In this document: positions 11,726-21,618 of the stretch, piece by piece
How positions within the stretch are numbered: the stretch's first letter is position 1
Layout: each line of letters begins with the position of its first letter
NCBI GenBank assembly: GCA_039105265.1
Contig: JAPFFF010000009.1
Coordinates: 4,898,001 to 4,962,000, forward strand
Reading direction: 5' to 3'
DNA from: Tritrichomonas musculus
Lineage: Eukaryota > Parabasalia > Tritrichomonadida > Tritrichomonadidae
DNA: 64,000 nt
Position numbers and translations under genes: made by a program
The notes under the pieces: model-generated
Seen by the model: the letters and a program-made list of their open reading frames with translations, nothing else
Told to the model about the DNA's origin: nothing
The model's database searches: none

Positions 11726-13492
11726 TTATTTTTTTGAAGGCTTAGGGATATTTCTTTTTTGCTTTTTTTCGTCTTTATTCGTTCTTGAACTTCCTTGTTT
11801 TTCATCTTTTTGTCTTGGAGTAACACCGCCAGATTTCACAATCTGATCCAAATCTTTTATTAATTTCCTAGGATTTTCAGATTTAGTCCCAACTTCATTT
11901 TCATCATTTTTAATGTTTTCATCGTTTTGTTTTTTATCAGAATTTTTTTCTGTTTTTTCAACTTCATCCGACTTTGATTGTTTAATATTATTTTTATGTT
12001 TTCTTTGATTTGGATCTTGCTTTTGAATACTTAAAATTGAACTTGCTTGATCTTCCAAGCTTCCTTCACTTGAGCTGTTTACATCAACCAAATGAACTTC
12101 GTTACGTTTAGCTTCTTTAGGTGAATCGTAATCAGAATCATATTCGTTTATATTTATTGGGACATGTTTAGTTTCCTTTTTTTTAATTTGGGATTTATGC
12201 TTATTGAATGTTTTTTTCTGTTTCTTTTTATTCATTTTTGACGCCTGTTTTTGCATTGCCTTTTTAATTGATCCTTTTAACGATGATCTTAACGAACCTC
12301 TTGAAATTCTCGAGATACTGTTCATTGTGTCCGACATTTTCAAGGATTCGAAGATTCTTGAAGAAGAGTCTAAAAGTGATCTCACAGACGAAGTTGTTGG
12401 AATTTGCTCCAAAAACGGATGGTCCCAAATGTGGCCGCATTTAATTCGATGGTCAGGAATTTTCTTCATCATCAACTGGATCAAATCAACGGCATCTTTA
12501 TCGGCATTTTCTGGGAATTCAAGATCGTCATTGATGATTGATTGCTGCAGTTGAAAAATGGTTGAACCAGCAAAAGGAGGCTTTCCAAACAACATTGTAT
12601 ACAAAGTTGCTCCGAGCGACCAAATATCCCCTAAAAAAGGGTCATAAGATTCTTCGGTTAATTTTTCAGGAGGCGTATAAGCATAAGTACCAATCAATCC
12701 GGAAGAAATTTTTTTAACTCCTTCAGATACAAAAACAGCAGAGCCGAAATCAACAAGTTTTATCGTTCCGTCTTCATCTCGAAGAATGTTTTCAGGTTTG
12801 ATGTCTTGATGCGCGATTCGTTGAAAATGGATGTAATGAACAGCTGATAGAGCTTCAGTAAAAGCTTCTTTCTTTTCTTCAAATGTGGTGCAATTCATGA
12901 TCGTGCCGCCGCTGAGTAACTCCATGACGATGAAAAGTTTATCGTTATCGGTATCGTCTATAAAATCGACAAATTTGACAACATGAATGTGATCAAACCG
13001 CTTCAATATGGCTACTTCTTCTGTGGGTTCTCTATCGTCTTGTAAATAATTGGGCTTCGAATTGAGACTAAGGTCAATTATTTTGACCGCATAAGAAACA
13101 CCATCTTTTGACATTTGCACAACTTCCGCCGAACGGCCTTTACCAATTGCTTTCTCATATTTATAGCCCGCTAGATTGTATTCGTCTTCACTGCAAAAGG
13201 ATTGATACCCTAAATACGAATTTCCATCTTCATTATCAGTATTATCATCAGAAACAGTCGATCCATCTGGTTCTATTTTTTCGTTGGAATCAGTATTTAT
13301 TTTGGAGGATTCTGGATCATCTTGGGCTTTTATTTCTGGATTATTATCTTCTGCGGGATTATCATTGTTATCATTATTAATATTTTTATTAGTTTCATCA
13401 GGGTTTATTTGCTCTGTATCAGAAGTAGAATTGGTGTTGTTATTTTTGGTCGTTTTATTTGCAACCCGTACACTTGAAGAACAACACCCCAT
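11726..13492 (-). CDS. Protein kinase, CAMKK/Snf1-activating-kinase-like, with N-myristoylation motif
   Basis: The product has 588 residues and begins MGCCSSSVRV, which matches an N-myristoylation signal (Gly2, Ser6) with two cysteines available for palmitoylation, so membrane anchoring is inferred. Residues 15-105 are Asn/Asp-rich and disordered. The kinase domain (about 110-370) has GKGRSAEV as the glycine loop, the lysine in YAVKII, a variant catalytic loop HQDIKPEN in place of HRD, DFGSA, and the activation segment ending in TPPEK. The HQD and GTYAYTPPE pattern resembles calcium/calmodulin-dependent kinase kinases and yeast SAK1/ELM1 relatives. The C-terminal 215 residues are Lys/Ser-rich and probably disordered. 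The gene is intact. Kinase identity is firm; subfamily is tentative. Confidence 0.85.
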   Translation of the reverse strand: MGCCSSSVRVANKTTKNNNTNSTSDTEQINPDETNKNINNDNNDNPAEDNNPEIKAQDDPESSKINTDSNEKIEPDGSTVSDDNTDNEDGNSYLGYQSFCSEDEYNLAGYKYEKAIGKGRSAEVVQMSKDGVSYAVKIIDLSLNSKPNYLQDDREPTEEVAILKRFDHIHVVKFVDFIDDTDNDKLFIVMELLSGGTIMNCTTFEEKKEAFTEALSAVHYIHFQRIAHQDIKPENILRDEDGTIKLVDFGSAVFVSEGVKKISSGLIGTYAYTPPEKLTEESYDPFLGDIWSLGATLYTMLFGKPPFAGSTIFQLQQSIINDDLEFPENADKDAVDLIQLMMKKIPDHRIKCGHIWDHPFLEQIPTTSSVRSLLDSSSRIFESLKMSDTMNSISRISRGSLRSSLKGSIKKAMQKQASKMNKKKQKKTFNKHKSQIKKKETKHVPININEYDSDYDSPKEAKRNEVHLVDVNSSSEGSLEDQASSILSIQKQDPNQRKHKNNIKQSKSDEVEKTEKNSDKKQNDENIKNDENEVGTKSENPRKLIKDLDQIVKSGGVTPRQKDEKQGSSRTNKDEKKQKRNIPKPSKK

Positions 13493-13762
13493 TATTTTCG
13501 AAAAATTGTATATAATATAAAAAGTAAATTATTCAAATTTTCTATAATCAAAGAAAAAATTAAGTAAGGTCTATCAAAAATATTGAAAGTATTCCGTACA
13601 AAAAAATTTTTTCTTTTATCAATGAATATTATTGTTTTAATTCTAAATAAAATAGTTATATAAAATTTATTGGCATTTTATCCCAATAAAATCAGATTAA
13701 AATACAATATTTTTTTTTGTAAAATGATAAGTTTCAAAAAAAAGTATTTTTGAATTGCCCTT

Positions 13763-14104
13763 TTGCCCTTCGGAGGTTTTAAAAATTACGTTCTGTTTAA
13801 ACTTTTTCGATAAAATAGAACAAGAAAAAAAATCAATTACGTTTTACGATTACGTCTACGTGAAAATAATTAGAATGCGATTTTTTTAGAAAAAGTTAAT
13901 AAAAAGTTACATTCTAAAAAGAAAAATATTTATCTTTAAATATAAATATTTTATCCTTTCAAATTTGAGAGTTCTAGCTTAGAGGTTAAATTAATTTGAG
14001 GTTAAAGTATTGAGTTCGAAACTAAACCTCTTTGCTTTTTTTTTTAATTTTTATATTAATTATGTAATTAAGTTTCATTTCGGCAATTTTCACATTTTAA
14101 TATT
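13763..14104 (+). mobile_element. 3'-truncated copy of the TTGCCCTTCGGA-ended element (family B)
   Basis: The copy begins with the terminal sequence TTGCCCTTCGGAGG and matches the element at 24819-26342 closely until about 14104, where similarity stops. At the point where the other copy is interrupted by a second transposon, this copy reads straight through (CAAGAAAAAAAATCAATT, about 13831-13848). It is therefore a natural empty-site reference. It has no coding capacity. Confidence 0.85.
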
Positions 14105-14163
14105 TAATAATCATCATATTTTTAAATTGTTTACATTTTTATTTTATTAAATTATTTAATTAA

Positions 14164-14560
14164 CAGGTATGTTTTTCGAGGACGAGGAAGAGTAGTCTAC
14201 CCGAAAATGATTTCGGGATCGAGGAGACTCCCGTACTCGGTTTACCCGAGTAAACCCGAGTAAAATAACCGTTTTACTCGGCCATCCTCGATCCCGATTT
14301 GCCCGAAGTATTCAATTTCCGAGGAAATCTTGAGGATACCCGAGGTTTCAAGTTCGAAAAATAATTCTCAAATTTTTTTTATTTTTTTAAAACTTTAAGT
14401 TCGAGTAAAAAAAAGTGAAAAATTACCGAGTAAAAAAAGTGAACTAAAAAAAAATAAACGTTAGAGTAAAATCTTTTTCTCGAAAAAAGTTCGAGGAATA
14501 ATTTCGAGGAAGACCGTTTAATTATCCGAGTTTACCTGGGACTCCCGAAAGGCATACCTG
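14164..14560. mobile_element. Short TIR element (MITE) with 8-bp target duplication TTAATTAA
   Basis: The termini are inverted (CAGGTATG at the left, CATACCTG at the right, with partial similarity further in). They are flanked by TTAATTAA at 14156-14163 and 14561-14568. Eight-base duplications and a CAGG-type end suggest the hAT superfamily, although the duplicated octamer is itself palindromic. The interior is markedly less AT-rich than the surroundings and holds many CCGAG/CTCGG words in both orientations, as expected of clustered transposase-binding sites. No open reading frame is present, so the element is non-autonomous. Confidence 0.8.
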
Positions 14561-14944
14561 TTAATTAAGAAAAATACATTTATAATATAATATACACATA
14601 GATTATTTTGGTCTTAAATTCATCATATATATTTTTCTACTGCAAATAAATGTAATACAATAATATAAAAAGAAAATATTATTTTTTCCTGCACCATTTA
14701 AATGACAAATTTCATATTTGAAAATTTATACTTTTTTCTACATTTTTTTCTTGATGTGAATAATAATTTTCGTTATTATTTTAAAATAAATCAATATTCT
14801 AATTAGTTTTATAAATCATATTTAAAAATGAAGAATGTTTAGCCAAAAACGATTGAGAAAAGTTGAATTTTTATATAAAAATATTTGTCGAAAAAAGCTT
14901 TCTACCACACATTGAAATTTGAAAAATTTAATTTACTAGTTCGG

Positions 14945-16734
14945 ATGGAAGAAAGCTTAAGAGTTCGAAAATATGTGGAAGAAAAAAAGGAACTTTATAA
15001 TCTTCTTCTTGAATTTCTCGAAGAATCTGACTCAATTAACCTTAATTTTAATAATTTAACTAATTTTATTAATTCAAAACATTTTTTAGAAAACCACGAG
15101 GAAATCCTACATATTCTTCGATTGATAGTCAATATAGCAAACAATCATCATCATACTGAAGAATTTTTCAAGAAAATCGAGCAATTTATTGATTATCAAA
15201 AAGATAAAATCAAACAAATCCTTTCAAATACCGAAATTTTCGATTCAATAAAAAGCAACAAAAAGATACTTCTTTATTTTCTTCAACACGCAATACTTAC
15301 TCTTGACAAAGACATATGCAATGAAATCATTTTCAAATCCGATGACAACGGTTCACGATACTGCTACTTTTTCATCAAAGAAATCAGAAAGAGTTTTGGT
15401 GCTTTTGTTGAAGAAGAAATAATCAAAGCCCTCGAAGATGAACTTCAGAAAAAAAAAATTGATATTTTTGATGAAAATTTTGACAAAAAAGTTTTGGAAG
15501 GCGAAAATGACAATTACATTTGTTCGTTAATACGAGATGATTCAATTAAAGAATTTGTTAGTTATACGAGTCGATCTGGAATTTCACTTTCGAGCACTTT
15601 AATTAAGAATTCAATTTTTGAGACGAATTCTTTTTTGTTAGAAAATGAGAAAATGTTATTAATGACTTTCTTTTTGGTGGTAATGAAAGTTTGAAGGAAA
15701 TTGCAATTCCACCTTCAATAAGTTCGATTAATGACAGCACTTTTCGTTGGTGTTCATCATTGGTTCAACTGTCAATTCCAGCGACAGTTACAATGATTGG
15801 TGCGCGTGCATTTTATTGTTGCTCTTCACTTGAGAAAATAATGATTCCTCGTTCAGTGACAATAATTGGTGAATTAGCATTCAGTGGATGTTCATCGTTA
15901 AAAACGATTGAAATTCCATCTGCAGTTGAATATCTTGGATACCAAGCATTTGAAGAATGTTCTTCATTAGAAAAAGTTTTCATTTTTACACAATTAATTG
16001 AATTTATCGGATGTAAAACATTTTATAAATGCAAAGCATTGAAACAAATCAACATTCCTTCTTCTGTTACTGAAATTTCTGACAATGCTTTCGAAGGTTG
16101 TGAATCATTAAAGACAATTTGGATTCCTTCTTCACTTACTTCATTAGGTGACTCTGTTTTTCGTGGAATTAATACATTAGAAATATCAGGAACAATAAAA
16201 GATCTTCCAGAAAATATGTTCAAAGGTTTATATTCAATAAAAGAAATAATTCTTAACCTATCATTGAAATCAATTGGTAAAGTTTGCTTTTCTAGTTGTG
16301 CCAATATGACTAGAATAGTATTTCCTTCTTCTCTTACTTGCATTGATAGTGGTGCTTTCTATAAAAATGAACATTTGACTGAAGTCGTAATTCCTTCTTC
16401 TGTTAAATTCATTTATTCAGGCGCTTTTAATAGTTGCAAAAGTTTAGAAAATGTGATATTTGAAGAACCTTCAAATCTGACTATAATAGATAATTTTGCT
16501 TTCTTTTATTGTGAATCATTGAAACAAATTACAATCCCTCCATTGGTGACTTCAATTGGAAAATCAGCTTTCGGTAATTGCTCTTCACTTGTTGATGTTG
16601 TCTTCCCAGATTCACTTGCCTTTATTGGGGAACGGGCTTTCGTTAATTGCTTTAAATTAAAAGAGGTGACAATTCATAACAAAGATATCAAAATTGAAGA
16701 AAAAGCTTTTCCTATGAACATTAGCTTTAAATAA
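14945..16734 (+). pseudogene. Ankyrin-family N-terminal domain fused to BspA/TpLRR repeats, one frame break
   Basis: The first segment (ATG at 14945 to about 15650) carries the helical N-terminal domain usual in trichomonad DUF3447 ankyrin proteins, including the hallmark NDNYICSLIRDDSIKEF and a SIFETNSFLL-type end. Instead of ankyrin repeats, the similarity then continues in another frame as about 14 TpLRR/BspA-like units (GAFYCCSSLEKIMIP pattern, about 23 residues each) to the stop at 16734. The frame change lies near 15645-15660, next to GAGAAAATG. No signal peptide or transmembrane segment is visible, so a surface role is not supported. With one base-count correction it would be an intact chimeric protein of about 595 residues; otherwise it is a recent pseudogene. 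Confidence 0.75.
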
Positions 16735-17035
16735 ATATTCATTTTTAAGATTTTTTTTTTTTTTTTTGATTAATCTTGCAAAGATTAGAATGTCTGAGAA
16801 TGGGCTTGCTGGTGCAGAAAATCTCGTTTGTGTGAAAACTTATGTAAGTATAAATTGAACTGATTGCGAAGAGAATAACTGATGGTGGAAGAGAAATATT
16901 AAAATAAATAAATAAAAAAAAAAATGCCTACGAGCGGAGTCGGACCGTCGACCTTTCGCTTACAAGGCGAACGCAATAACCACTATGCTACGCAGGCTCA
17001 TATTTTCTCAAAATTATTTAAAAATATACTAAAAT
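16690..17035. repeat. Copy A of a duplicated block: BspA 3' end, spacer and tRNA-Thr
   Basis: The block matches 21207-21568 closely. It spans the last codons of a BspA-like gene, a conserved spacer of about 100 bases (GATTAATCTTGCAAAGATTA at the start, containing a small perfect hairpin), and a tRNA-Thr gene on the opposite strand. The conserved spacer could be an unrecognised small RNA or simply hitchhiking sequence. Confidence 0.85.
16925..16997 (-). tRNA. tRNA-Thr (UGU), copy A
   Basis: The 73-base gene folds as a cloverleaf. The acceptor GCCTGCG pairs with CGTAGGC (one G-U), followed by an A discriminator. The anticodon arm is TTCGC-CTTGTAA-GCGAA with anticodon TGT. The T-stem contains a C-A mismatch that the second copy (21458-21530) does not have. 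A long T-run directly follows the 3' end, which fits an RNA polymerase III terminator. CCA is not encoded. Confidence 0.92.
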
Positions 17036-17746
17036 CTGAATATGAAGATCAACATAATTGGCTTGAGATGGATTTGGTAAAGTTTTAGGAGGTCAATTTC
17101 CAAAAGACTTTTTTTTTTTAAAAAAAATAAAAAAAAGATAATCAAGTGTTAAATGATGAATTGATTTATGTTCTCAAAACAAAATTGTTTAAACTAAAGC
17201 AAATTTAAAAAGATTTTATGCCAATTTCTATCACATGTGGTGGAATACAAATAGAACAGAGACTTTTAATTTCTGATTTTAGAGATAATAGTATTTTATT
17301 TTTTGTGAGATATCTTAAAAATCATTAACCTATATATTCAAATAATTCTTAAAGAATTATCAATTCTATATAATAAATTGAATTGTTTTAGAAAAATTGA
17401 GATGAATTTAATCTTATTATAGGTGGTTTATGTGTCAAAAAAAATAAAAATTCGTGAGATTGATATATATTTTTCTTATAAGAATATGCTATAAATTTAT
17501 ACAGATCAAAAGAATATTCGTTTGTTAGCGGTCTAGAAATTAAAAATGAATAAAATTGAATACATTTTATCTGAAAAAGTTTAACCAAAATTCTTTAATA
17601 AAAAAAAAATTTCTGAACTTATTAAAAAAATTGTGAGAAAATTGATTTCTCGGACGCTAACGAACGAATCGTTTTCCAATCTAAATAAATTATGTTTAAA
17701 TAGTTTATATGAGATAAATTTCTAATTTAATATCATTTTATTTAAC
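17036..17746. other. Intergenic DNA upstream of a BTB-LRR gene
   Basis: AT-rich spacer without a credible gene on either strand. Its right end holds the initiator used by the next gene. Confidence 0.6.
17733..17738 (+). promoter_or_regulatory. Trichomonad-type initiator TCATTT
   Basis: TCATTT lies here, with its A (the expected +1) 12 bases before the ATG at 17747. It matches the T. vaginalis initiator consensus TCA-Y-T-W and fits the very short leaders of parabasalid mRNAs. Confidence 0.65.
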
Positions 17747-20700
17747 ATGAAAAAATTGAGAAGAGTAAACCACCTATATCTTATTTCAAAGATGGATAAA
17801 GAATTAATACCAGAAGAAAATGAAATAAATTTTATTTATTTGGATAAGTGTTATCCTGTCAATTTGCAACTGTTCAGCAAGAATTCTAGTTTCTTTTTAA
17901 GAGAAAGCCGAATAAATGTATATTCTGAGCCAATAGAACTATTTAATGAGTTTAATTTTACTGATTCATATTCAGAAGAATCGGTCATATCATTTTTAGG
18001 ATATTGCCAAGATCAACCAATCAATTTAACAGTAAATAATGTCATCTCAATTAAAAAGCTTTCTACTCAATATTTTGTTGATCAATTAGCTAAATATTGC
18101 GATAAATATATAGAAGAACATTACCATGAAGTTATTGATTATTTTTTATCATCAAAAATTAATTCATCCGAAATATATGAGCAACTTATATCGGCTCATT
18201 TAGATGAATATGTACAAAATGACCTTTTATATGAACTCCCAACCTCAACACTACATAGGATTCAACAATATTATTTGCAAGATAACAGTAAGCAAAAATC
18301 AAAAATAATGATCGACTTTTTGATAGCAACAGTTTCCAAGAAAAGCATTGAATCTCAAATTTTCATATCGTACATGAAATTTAACAGAGAAGAAATATTG
18401 ATTATAAAAGAACAAATTGAAAACATTGAAGATCCAAACACAAAAAGCATTCTCATCAAATTTCTCTTTGAGAATCCGACATTTGTTAATGAATATACGA
18501 AAAATGAAAAATTTGAAAAACAAGAACAAGCAAAAAAATATGAAAAACAAATCGAAATATTGAAGAAAGAAGGAGAAGATAAAGAGAGAGATTATAATGA
18601 AAAGTTGACAAATTTACACCAAACTTTTAAAGATGAAATAAATCAAATCAATAATCAGCTTTCACTTATCTTTTGCAATATTGACTTTAAGAAGCCAATA
18701 ATCCTTCCGAATTCAGCTACAAAGATATCTGAAAATCAATTCAAAAATTTGCCAGTTCAAGAAATCATTCTTCCTGATAATGTTACAAGTATTGAAAAAA
18801 AGCATTCTATAATTGTTCTTCATTAAAAAAAATCATGATTCCGTTGTCAGTAGAAATAATTGGTTCAAAATCATTCTATAATTGTTCATTATTGAAAGAA
18901 ATTATAATTCCATTATCAGTAAAAACAATTGGTTCAAAAGCATTCTATAATTGTTCATCATTGAAAGAAATCGAAATTCCATCTTCTGTTGAATTTATCG
19001 GAAACAACTGTTTTGAAGGATGTATGAATCTGGTAAAAGTTACAATAGATCCTATTCACACGAAGATTAACGAGAATTCATTCAACGGTGCATCATTTTG
19101 TGAATTGATAATTTCAAATGATGAAATCAATATTAATAACATTGAAGGATCCATTTTTAATCACACAAATATTTCTGAGATTTTTTTCAATGAACAAGAA
19201 TTTGAAATACAAATTCGTATTTTAAACATTATTGAACATATGAAAAGCAATGAAATAAATCTAAATATGGACCATATTAAAAGGTCTTTTGTATATTTTT
19301 CCAACCAACTAATTCAATCAAAAACAAACAGAGATCATTCAAAATTGGTCCATCTTTTATATGAAAAAGGTCACTATATTATTTACATTAATTTGAATAT
19401 GACTGAAATTCTTTATTCAAATAACACACTTTGTACATCCGATTTTTATTCACAATTAAAACATTATTCAGATATATTTCTTGAAGTTCAATATCCAAAT
19501 ATTTTTGATGATATTTTTAAATTGATCAATAATAAGCTTATTAAAGTAGTACTTTTAATAAAGAAAGATGAAGAAAGTTATAGTGAATTCTTAAAAGATA
19601 AAAATATTAATATCATTAAAATGTGTACAAATGTTAAAACAATTGGCCAAGGTGCATTTTATGGATGTGCATCATTAGATCAAATATCAATTCCTTCATC
19701 TGTAACTTCAATTAAGTTATGTGCTTTTTGTGATTGTTCATCATTGGAAGAAATCCAAATTCCTTCTTCTGTTACTTCAATTAGAGAAAGTTCTTTTTCT
19801 AATTGTTCAGCTTTGAAACAAATCAAAATTCCTTCTTCAGTAACTTCCATTGAAAAATTTTCTTTTTCTGGTTGTTCATCATTGGTACAGATCATAATTC
19901 CATCTTCTGTAATTTCAATTGGTGAATCAGCTTTTATGTTATGTTCATCATTGAAGCATATTTCACTTTCATCTTCCATATCTTCAATTGAGAGAATGAC
20001 TTTCCACCATTGTACATCTTTAACACAAATTTATATTCCATCATCAGTGAAATCAATAAAAGATTTAGCTTTCTGTGAATGCACATCTTTATCTCATGTT
20101 TCAATTCCATCTTCTTTAACTTTAATTGGAGATGATGCTTTTTCATGCTGTTCGTCATTAACACAAATCACCGTTTATAATTCTTTTGATTCAAATGGTG
20201 AAGAGCATTCATCAAATAATCCAATTAATAGAAATGCTTTCTTAAATTGTTCAAAATTAAAGCTAATTTCAATACCATCATCAATAAATATAGTTGAATT
20301 TTGTGCTTTCGCCAACTGTTCATCTTTAGTTCAAATGATAATTCCTTCATCAGTAACATTGATTGGCGATTTGGCTTTTGATGGATGCTCATCACTACAA
20401 GAAATTACAATTCCTTCTAATGCTAAGATTGGAAAAGGTGTTTTCAGAAGATGTCTTAATTTAGAAAAAATAACAATTCAGAGGATACCAAGAAAGAATC
20501 CTATCTTAAAATATTATAAAAATAAATTCCTCCTTTGTAAATCTGATTCTTGTGATGAAAATTATGACACACTTTTATGGATAAAGCCAAAGTTTAGGAT
20601 ATTGACACTACCATCTTTTATTAAGATTATTGAAGAACATGCCTTTTCTGATTATTCATTATTAGAACATATTCAAATTTCCCCCTCTCTGAACTCAATT

Positions 20701-21165
20701 AATAGTTTTGCTTTCAGAGGATGCTCATCATTAAAAAAAATTGTAATTCCTTCTTCTGTGACATCAATTGGAAGTTATGCTTTTTTGGAATGCTCAGCAT
20801 TGAAAGAAGTTACAATTCTTTCTTTTATTGAATCAATTGAATCATATACATTTTGCAAATGCTTTTCATTGAAGAAAATTTCAATCCCTTCGTCTCTAAA
20901 AACAATTAATTTTGCAGCTTTTTCTGAATGCTCTTCGTTGGAACATATTTCAATTTCAAATTCTGTGACTTCAATTGATAGTTTTGCTTTTGACAAATGC
21001 TCATCTTTAAAGGAAATTTCTATTCCTTCATCGGTAACTTTAATAGGAGATAAATGCTTCTCTGAATGCATTTCATTAAGCCAAATTATGATTCCTGCTT
21101 CTGTAAAATATATCGGCAATAATGCCTTTAATAAATGTCCATCTTCAATTATAGAAAGTAAATAA
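17747..21165 (+). pseudogene. BTB-like, coiled-coil, BspA/TpLRR repeat protein gene, one frame break
   Basis: The start at 17747 is backed by an initiator at 17733. Residues about 25-190 form a BTB-like module resembling the N-terminus of the protein at 8513-10129 (compare ESVISFLGYCQDQPINLT with the similar segment there). A Lys/Glu-rich coiled coil follows (about 250-310), then TpLRR units. The frame changes at about 18800 in an A-run: the sequence passes from SIEKK to KAFYNCSSL once the run is read one base differently. The second part (to 21165) has about 30 LRR units (CSSLKEISIPSSVTSIG pattern) interrupted by two non-LRR islands near 19050-19620 and 20470-20600. No signal peptide or membrane anchor is visible. 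The full protein would have about 1,140 residues. Confidence 0.8.
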
Positions 21166-21206
21166 AAAAAAAATTCATTATTTTAATATTTTTTTTTTTT
21201 TTTCAG

Positions 21207-21568
21207 AAAATTGAAGAAGAAGCTTTTCCTAAGGATATTAGCTTTAAAAAAAAAAAAGCTTTTCCTAAGATTCATTTTTAAGATTTTTTTTTGATTAATC
21301 TTGCAAAGATTAGAATGTCTGAGAATGGGCTTGCTGGTCCAAAAAACCTCGATCGTGTGAAAACTTATGTAAGTATAAATTGAACTGATGGTAAAAGAGA
21401 ATATGATAATACAAAAAATTGTGAAAATCAATATTTTTAAATTATAATAAAAAAAAATGCCTACGAGCGGAGTCGGACCGCCGACCTTTCGCTTACAAGG
21501 CGAACGCAATAACCACTATGCTACGCAGGCTCATATTTCCTCAAAATTATTTAAAAATATACTAAAAT
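21207..21568. repeat. Copy B of the duplicated BspA-tail/spacer/tRNA-Thr block
   Basis: Similarity to 16690-17035 runs from AAAATTGAAGAAGAAGCTT to ACTAAAAT. It includes a relic BspA tail (GCTTTTCCTAAGGATATTAG) that is no longer in frame with the gene ending at 21165, which shows that the duplication carried the end of one BspA gene behind another. Confidence 0.85.
21458..21530 (-). tRNA. tRNA-Thr (UGU), copy B
   Basis: The cloverleaf is the same as in copy A, with anticodon TGT in loop CTTGTAA. It differs from copy A at one position, where C restores pairing in the T-stem (GGCGG with CCGCT). A T-run follows the 3' end as a polymerase III terminator. No intron and no encoded CCA. Confidence 0.93.
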
Positions 21569-21618
21569 TTTTATTAGTTAAAAATAATTGAAAACTCAAA
21601 ATTTTGAATTGAATTTTA

